From assembly GCF_030552475.1 (NCBI RefSeq), contig NZ_JAUPED010000001.1, positions 558,001 through 622,000 of the forward strand: DNA of 64,000 nucleotides, read 5' to 3'. Under the pieces are notes generated by a model. The model was not told the DNA's origin. It saw only the letters and a list, made by a program, of their open reading frames with translations, and did not search any database. A program made the position numbers and the translations under genes. How positions within the stretch are numbered: position 1 is the first letter of the stretch; every line of letters starts with the position of its first letter. The stretch is from Mariniflexile sp. AS56. GTDB taxonomy: Bacteria; Bacteroidota; Bacteroidia; Flavobacteriales; Flavobacteriaceae. Positions 59,707 through 64,000 of the stretch are shown here, piece by piece.

Positions 59707-61539
59707 ATGAAAAACAACTGTTTTTTAGCTTTAACCCTATTGGTTTCTGTTATCGTAAATGCTCAAAACAAGCAAACTAAACAACAAGACACCACGGCTC
59801 TTGGTGAAGTTATTATAAACTCTACCCGAATTAATTTACCTTTTAAAGAAAACTCTAGAACTATTTCTATCATTTCTTCAGAAGATATTAAAAATAGTGC
59901 TGCCAATACTATTGCCGATTTACTACAACAAGTAGCTGGTTTAGATATTAGACGTCGCGGTACTTCTGGTAGTCAAGCAGATTTATATATTCGCGGTGGA
60001 AGTTTCGACCAAACCTTATTGCTTATTGATGGTATAAAAATGGACGATGCACAAACGGGACATCATACCATGAATGCGGCCTTACCGCTTGAGGTTATTG
60101 AGCGTATTGAAATAATAAAAGGCCCTGCAGCCAGAGTATTTGGACAAAATGCATTTAATGGCGCCATCAATATTGTTACTAAAAAAGATTTAAATAATTC
60201 GGTTTCTCTTAATTTAGAAACAGGTTCATTTGGTCAATTAAATGCTGGTGTAACGGTTGGTACAAACCTAGAGAACTCATCACATATTGTACATATCGAC
60301 AAAATGTCTTCAGCCGGTTACCGCCATAATACTGATTATGATAACAGCAATTATTTTATAAAAAGTATTTTCAACAAGAATAAAAAAGCAATTGAAATGA
60401 TTGCAACATTCCAAGAACGAAAATTTGGTGCAAACGGGTTTTATGCTAGAGAAAGTGCTACAGAGCAATACGAAGAAACTCAAAATAGTTTAATTGGTTT
60501 TTCTACACAGTTTAAAACCGATAACCTAACTATTGCGCCACGTGTTTACTGGAAACGAAACCAAGACGAATATGTGTACATAAGAAACAATCCCACCGTT
60601 TATAGAAATTTACACATTACCAATAAAATTGGCGCAGAAGTGAATGCCAACTATACATCGGAAGCAGGAATAACCGGCTTTGGTATCGATATTTCTAAAG
60701 TCTATATAACCAGTAATAACTTGGGAGATCGTAATAGATTTATGACCACCTTGTTTTTAGAGCATGAATTTAAATTACTAGATAATAAATTAGATATTAC
60801 CCCAGGCGTTGCGGTAACCTATTTCTCTGATTTCGATTTTTATGCTTTTCCAGGAATCGATTTAGGATACAGATTAACCGACCACTTAAAAGCCTATGGA
60901 AATATTGGTTGCACGTATAGAATTCCAACTTATACCGATTTATATTATAACGATTCTAGTACCGTAGGAAACCCAAATCTTGAAGTAGAAGAGGCTTTTG
61001 CTACAGAAATTGGAATTAAGTATTTCTCACCAAAATTTTCAGGGTCATTGGCTTTGTATAACAGAGATGCACAAAACTTGATTGATTTTATTCGTGAAGA
61101 CACCACCGAAGCCATTTATACAGCCACGAATATCGCGAAAGTTAACACAAATGGCTTTGAAGTTGATGCAGCATACCATTTTAAACTAAGCGATTTTAAC
61201 CAAACACTTGCGGTTGGATACAATTTTCTAGATGATGATATTTTAGACCAAAACAAAGACCTATCTCGTTACTCTCTAAATACCTTAAAACACCATTTTA
61301 CGACACGGTTAAGTACACAATTATTTAAAAACATAAGTCAGAATATCATATACAAACACGCAGAACGTACTACTGGAGACAGTTATAATGTTTGGGATGC
61401 CTCTTTGGCTATTAACTTAAAACAGGTGGAATTTACCATAACAGCAAGCAATATTTTCAATGCAGATTATATTGAAGCTGGTTTTGTACCCATGCCTTCA
61501 AGCAATTTATTATTTGGTTTAAGGTATAATTTCATATAA
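59707..61539 (+). CDS. TonB-dependent outer membrane receptor, BtuB/CirA-like
   Basis: 610 residues from the ATG at 59707; the open frame begins at 59674 with a TTG, but the ATG gives a clean signal peptide (ends VIVNAQ, about residue 19). No carboxypeptidase-like domain. TonB box-like TTALGEVIINSTR near 35, plug at about 50-165 with IADLLQQVAGLDIRRRGTSGSQADLYIRGGSFDQTLLLIDG and IIKGPAARVFGQNAFNGAINIVTK. The barrel ends FGLRYNFI with the terminal aromatic. It is shorter than the receptor at 47455 and resembles vitamin B12 or siderophore receptors, but the substrate is unknown. Expression is likely set by the divergent MocR regulator. Confidence 0.9.
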   Translation: MKNNCFLALTLLVSVIVNAQNKQTKQQDTTALGEVIINSTRINLPFKENSRTISIISSEDIKNSAANTIADLLQQVAGLDIRRRGTSGSQADLYIRGGSFDQTLLLIDGIKMDDAQTGHHTMNAALPLEVIERIEIIKGPAARVFGQNAFNGAINIVTKKDLNNSVSLNLETGSFGQLNAGVTVGTNLENSSHIVHIDKMSSAGYRHNTDYDNSNYFIKSIFNKNKKAIEMIATFQERKFGANGFYARESATEQYEETQNSLIGFSTQFKTDNLTIAPRVYWKRNQDEYVYIRNNPTVYRNLHITNKIGAEVNANYTSEAGITGFGIDISKVYITSNNLGDRNRFMTTLFLEHEFKLLDNKLDITPGVAVTYFSDFDFYAFPGIDLGYRLTDHLKAYGNIGCTYRIPTYTDLYYNDSSTVGNPNLEVEEAFATEIGIKYFSPKFSGSLALYNRDAQNLIDFIREDTTEAIYTATNIAKVNTNGFEVDAAYHFKLSDFNQTLAVGYNFLDDDILDQNKDLSRYSLNTLKHHFTTRLSTQLFKNISQNIIYKHAERTTGDSYNVWDASLAINLKQVEFTITASNIFNADYIEAGFVPMPSSNLLFGLRYNFI

Positions 61540-61658
61540 TTTATTTCTTTTCTGTAACAAAACACACAATCTAGACACCTATAAATAAAATCAGATTTTA
61601 GTATTGCGTAACTCTACTCAAAAGGGTTATCTTACAAAAAATTTTAACAGGTTTTATT

Positions 61659-62231
61659 ATGGTCGATTGGTTTTCAAACTTAGAATTATTCCCAAAAATA
61701 TATTGGGGTATTGCACTTTTAGGCTCTCTAATTTTCACCATCATGATGCTTTTAACCTTCATGGGTGGTGAAACAGACAGCCTAGATACCGATACCGAAA
61801 TAGATTCAGACACCGGTATTGGTTTTCAGTTTATAACTGTTAAAAACCTTATCGGTTTTTTTACTTTGTTCGGGTGGAGCGGCATTGCATGTATCGATGC
61901 TGGTCTCTCAAAACCAGTCACCATCATCATTTCTTTAATTTGTGGCTTACTCATGATGAGTGTTATGGCTGCCATGTTTTACTTCATGCGCAAACTAAAC
62001 GATAGTGGTACTTTAAATTTCAAAAATGCTATTGGAGCCGTGGGTGAAGTATACCTCACTATAGGTGCCAACCGTTCTTCTATGGGGAAAGTACATATTA
62101 AAATACAAGGTGCTTTACGCGAACTTGAAGCACTTACAGATGCCGATGTTAACTTAAAATCGAGCTCTGTGATTAAAGTAAAAAACGTTACAGAAAACGG
62201 AATATTAATTGTTGAACTACTAACCAAATAA
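61659..62231 (+). CDS. NfeD-like membrane protein (flotillin partner)
   Basis: 190 residues with membrane segments at about 14-36, 65-80 and 84-110, and a soluble C-terminal part from about 120. The C-terminal part (NAIGAVGEVYLTIGANRSSMGKVHIKIQG, VIKVKNVTENGILIVELL) looks like the OB-fold of NfeD-type proteins (YqiJ group). The flotillin gene starts three bases after the stop, the hallmark arrangement. NfeD proteins help to place flotillin in membrane microdomains. An acidic stretch (SLDTDTEIDSDTG) lies between the first two segments. Confidence 0.83.
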   Translation: MVDWFSNLELFPKIYWGIALLGSLIFTIMMLLTFMGGETDSLDTDTEIDSDTGIGFQFITVKNLIGFFTLFGWSGIACIDAGLSKPVTIIISLICGLLMMSVMAAMFYFMRKLNDSGTLNFKNAIGAVGEVYLTIGANRSSMGKVHIKIQGALRELEALTDADVNLKSSSVIKVKNVTENGILIVELLTK

Positions 62232-62234
62232 TCT

Positions 62235-63881
62235 ATGCTTTTATTAATTACACAAGCCTTCGAGTTGGGCTTACCCCTTGCTGTCATATTCGCAGTACTA
62301 TTTGTTTTTATCTTTTTCATTGTTTTAATTAAACGCTACAAACGCTGTCCTTCAGACAGAATATTAGTCGTTTACGGTAAAGTTGGCGGTGGTCAATCAG
62401 CAAAATGTATTCACGGTGGTGCCGCGTTTATTATCCCTGTTATCCAAGATTATCAGTTTTTAGATTTAACACCTATTTCCATTGAAGTAAACCTGGTGAA
62501 TGCTTTAAGTAAGCAAAACATTCGTGTAAATGTACCGTCTCGTTTCACCATTGGTGTATCAACCGAGCCTGGTATTATGCAAAATGCAGCCGAAAGGTTA
62601 TTAGGTTTAGGGCAAAACGATATTCAAGAATTGGCACAAGAAATCATTTTCGGTCAATTACGTTTGGTAGTTGCTTCTATGGATATTGAAGAAATTAATT
62701 CCGATAGAGATAAATTTTTAACCAATATTTCTGAAAGTGTCGAATCGGAGCTTAAGAAAGTAGGCTTAAAGCTTATCAACGTAAATATTACAGATATTGT
62801 TGATGAGTCTGGATACATTCAAGCTTTAGGAAAAGAAGCTGCAGCACATGCAATAAATGCCGCTAGAAAATCGGTAGCAGAAAAAACCAGAGATGGTTCT
62901 ATTGGTGAAGCCAATGCGGTACAAGATGAACGTACTCAAGTAGCCGAACTTCATGCTAAAGCAAAAATTGGTGAAGCCAATGCGAGTCAAAATGAAAGAA
63001 CACAAATTGCAGCAGCCAATGCCCTAGCCATGATTGGTGAAGCGAATGCAAGCCAAAATGAACGTGTACAAACCGCAAGCGCTGTTGCCAAAGCTAAAAT
63101 TGGTGAAGCGGAGGCTTTAAAAGATGAAAGAATTAAAACATCTGAAGCCAATGCCCGTGCTATTGATGGAGAAAATATTGCAAAAATTTCGATTGCAGAA
63201 TCGGATGCATTAAGAAGAGAAAAAGAAGCGGAAGCAGAAAAAAGAGCGATTACCTCTGAGAAAGTTCAGGCAGCTAAAGCCTTAGAAGAATCTTATGCCG
63301 CTGAAAAACTAGCAGAAATTGCCAGAGCAGAGCGTGTACGTTCTACACAATTAGCTGATATTGTTGTGCCTGCGGAAATTGACAAAAGAAAAGTTGAAAT
63401 TGATGCTGAAGCCGAAGCAGAAAACATTAGAAGAATTGCAAAAGGACAAGCCGATGCGATTTTATTAAAAGCACAAGCGGAAGCGCAAGGTTTATATGAA
63501 GTATTAACCAAACAAGCAGCTGGTTTAGACCAAATTGTTAAAGCAGCTGGAAACAGTTCTAAAGACGCCGTGCTATTATTAATTGCTGATAAATTACCAG
63601 AACTTGTAAGAATACAAGCAGAAGCCATCAAAAACATTAAAATTGATAAAGTAACTGTTTGGGATAACGGCGGTGGCGGTAAAGACGGAAAATCGTCTAC
63701 AGCCAACTTCCTTTCGGGCATGTACCAATCGGTGCCACCTTTACAAGAAATGTTCAATATGGCCGGAATGGATTTGCCAGAATATTTAAAAGGAAAAGAC
63801 CGTGAAACGAAACCGGACAACACCCCAATACAGGATGTTAGCGATGACACAGAAAACGCTACTATAATACCAAATGAATAA
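62235..63881 (+). CDS. Flotillin (SPFH-domain membrane scaffold protein)
   Basis: 548 residues. N-terminal membrane segment at about 9-33 (LGLPLAVIFAVLFVFIFFIVL), then the SPFH/Band 7 domain (about 40-220) with RILVVYGKVGGGQSAKCIHGG and VNALSKQNIRVNVPSRFTIGVSTEPG. The following coiled region has four direct repeats of 22 residues starting IGEAxAxxxER at nt 62901, 62967, 63033 and 63099, then long Ala/Glu-rich helix. The C-terminal part includes VLLLIADKLPELVRIQAEAIKNIKIDKVTVWDNGGG, the flotillin end. Known relatives (FloT, YqiK) organise membrane microdomains. It forms an operon with the NfeD-like gene. Confidence 0.93.
   Translation: MLLLITQAFELGLPLAVIFAVLFVFIFFIVLIKRYKRCPSDRILVVYGKVGGGQSAKCIHGGAAFIIPVIQDYQFLDLTPISIEVNLVNALSKQNIRVNVPSRFTIGVSTEPGIMQNAAERLLGLGQNDIQELAQEIIFGQLRLVVASMDIEEINSDRDKFLTNISESVESELKKVGLKLINVNITDIVDESGYIQALGKEAAAHAINAARKSVAEKTRDGSIGEANAVQDERTQVAELHAKAKIGEANASQNERTQIAAANALAMIGEANASQNERVQTASAVAKAKIGEAEALKDERIKTSEANARAIDGENIAKISIAESDALRREKEAEAEKRAITSEKVQAAKALEESYAAEKLAEIARAERVRSTQLADIVVPAEIDKRKVEIDAEAEAENIRRIAKGQADAILLKAQAEAQGLYEVLTKQAAGLDQIVKAAGNSSKDAVLLLIADKLPELVRIQAEAIKNIKIDKVTVWDNGGGGKDGKSSTANFLSGMYQSVPPLQEMFNMAGMDLPEYLKGKDRETKPDNTPIQDVSDDTENATIIPNE
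62901..63164 (+). repeat. Four 66-base tandem repeats in the flotillin gene
   Basis: Four in-frame units of exactly 66 bases (62901, 62967, 63033, 63099), each encoding 22 residues that begin IGEA. The DNA is similar but not identical between the units (for example ATTGGTGAAGC starts each). A 22-residue period equals six heptad-like turns of helix, so it probably sets the length of the coiled coil. Confidence 0.85.
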
Positions 63882-63906
63882 GGTAACACCTATCATTTAA
63901 CCCACA

Positions 63907-63943
63907 AAACCCTGTTAGTTGCTACACATCTAACAGGGTTTTT
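63907..63943 (+). terminator. Rho-independent terminator after the flotillin gene
   Basis: AAACCCTGTTAG and TAACAGGGTTTTT around an AT-rich loop, 26 bases past the stop. Nothing else is seen in the last 57 bases of the window. Confidence 0.85.
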
Positions 63944-64000
63944 CATTTATAATTGGCTTTAAAATAACATGTATTTGCTTTATAGAACACCAGTCTGTTT

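Overview
The window is AT-rich DNA from a member of the Bacteroidota, almost certainly a marine-type Flavobacteriaceae. The evidence is seven proteins with a type IX secretion (T9SS) C-terminal sorting domain, promoter -7 boxes of the TAnnTTTG type used by the Bacteroidota primary sigma factor, a DUF4270 lipoprotein, TonB-dependent receptors, and an atpD-atpC pair apart from the other ATP synthase genes. No rRNA, tRNA, CRISPR array, transposase or phage gene was seen.

Layout. 1-1600: the 5' part of ileS and a small lipoprotein gene, both on the minus strand. 1678-37423: a tandem array of seven giant surface-protein genes, all on the minus strand, called A (1678-8304) to G (33791-37423) here. 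Each has a signal peptide, a variable head of about 340 to 1470 residues, and a nearly constant 850-870 residue C-terminal part (LamG-like domain, a long conserved segment without a recognised name, T9SS sorting domain). Heads contain DUF11 repeats plus a cysteine-hydrolase-like domain (A, E), calcium-binding thrombospondin type 3 (TSP3) repeats with different inserts (B, C, D, F), or a beta-helix-like stretch (G). B-G carry a CCTCA-type motif upstream; E and G add a TTACGTAA palindrome. This array is the most unusual part of the window and looks like a recombining repertoire of secreted or surface-bound adhesins.

37609-42480: a minus-strand core run, panC-panD-flippase-like membrane protein-esterase-like protein-radA. 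42544-47308: plus-strand glycogen-synthase-like protein, DUF4270 lipoprotein and glmS. 47385-51783: a TonB-dependent receptor followed by an SGNH-hydrolase lipoprotein. 51830-53808: atpD and atpC.

53806-58094: a sodium:solute symporter behind an orphan umuD-like gene, a small secreted protein, an XRE regulator with a DUF2975 membrane protein, and a DUF2007 zinc-ribbon protein. 58126-61539: a MocR-type regulator that lacks the expected PLP-binding lysine, divergent from a TonB-dependent receptor, with a perfect inverted repeat between them. 61659-63943: an NfeD-like protein and a flotillin, a classic membrane-microdomain pair.

Working together: panC and panD supply pantothenate precursors; glmS supplies amino sugars; atpD/atpC are core energy genes. 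The array, the two TonB receptors and the SGNH lipoprotein make up the outer-surface part of the window.
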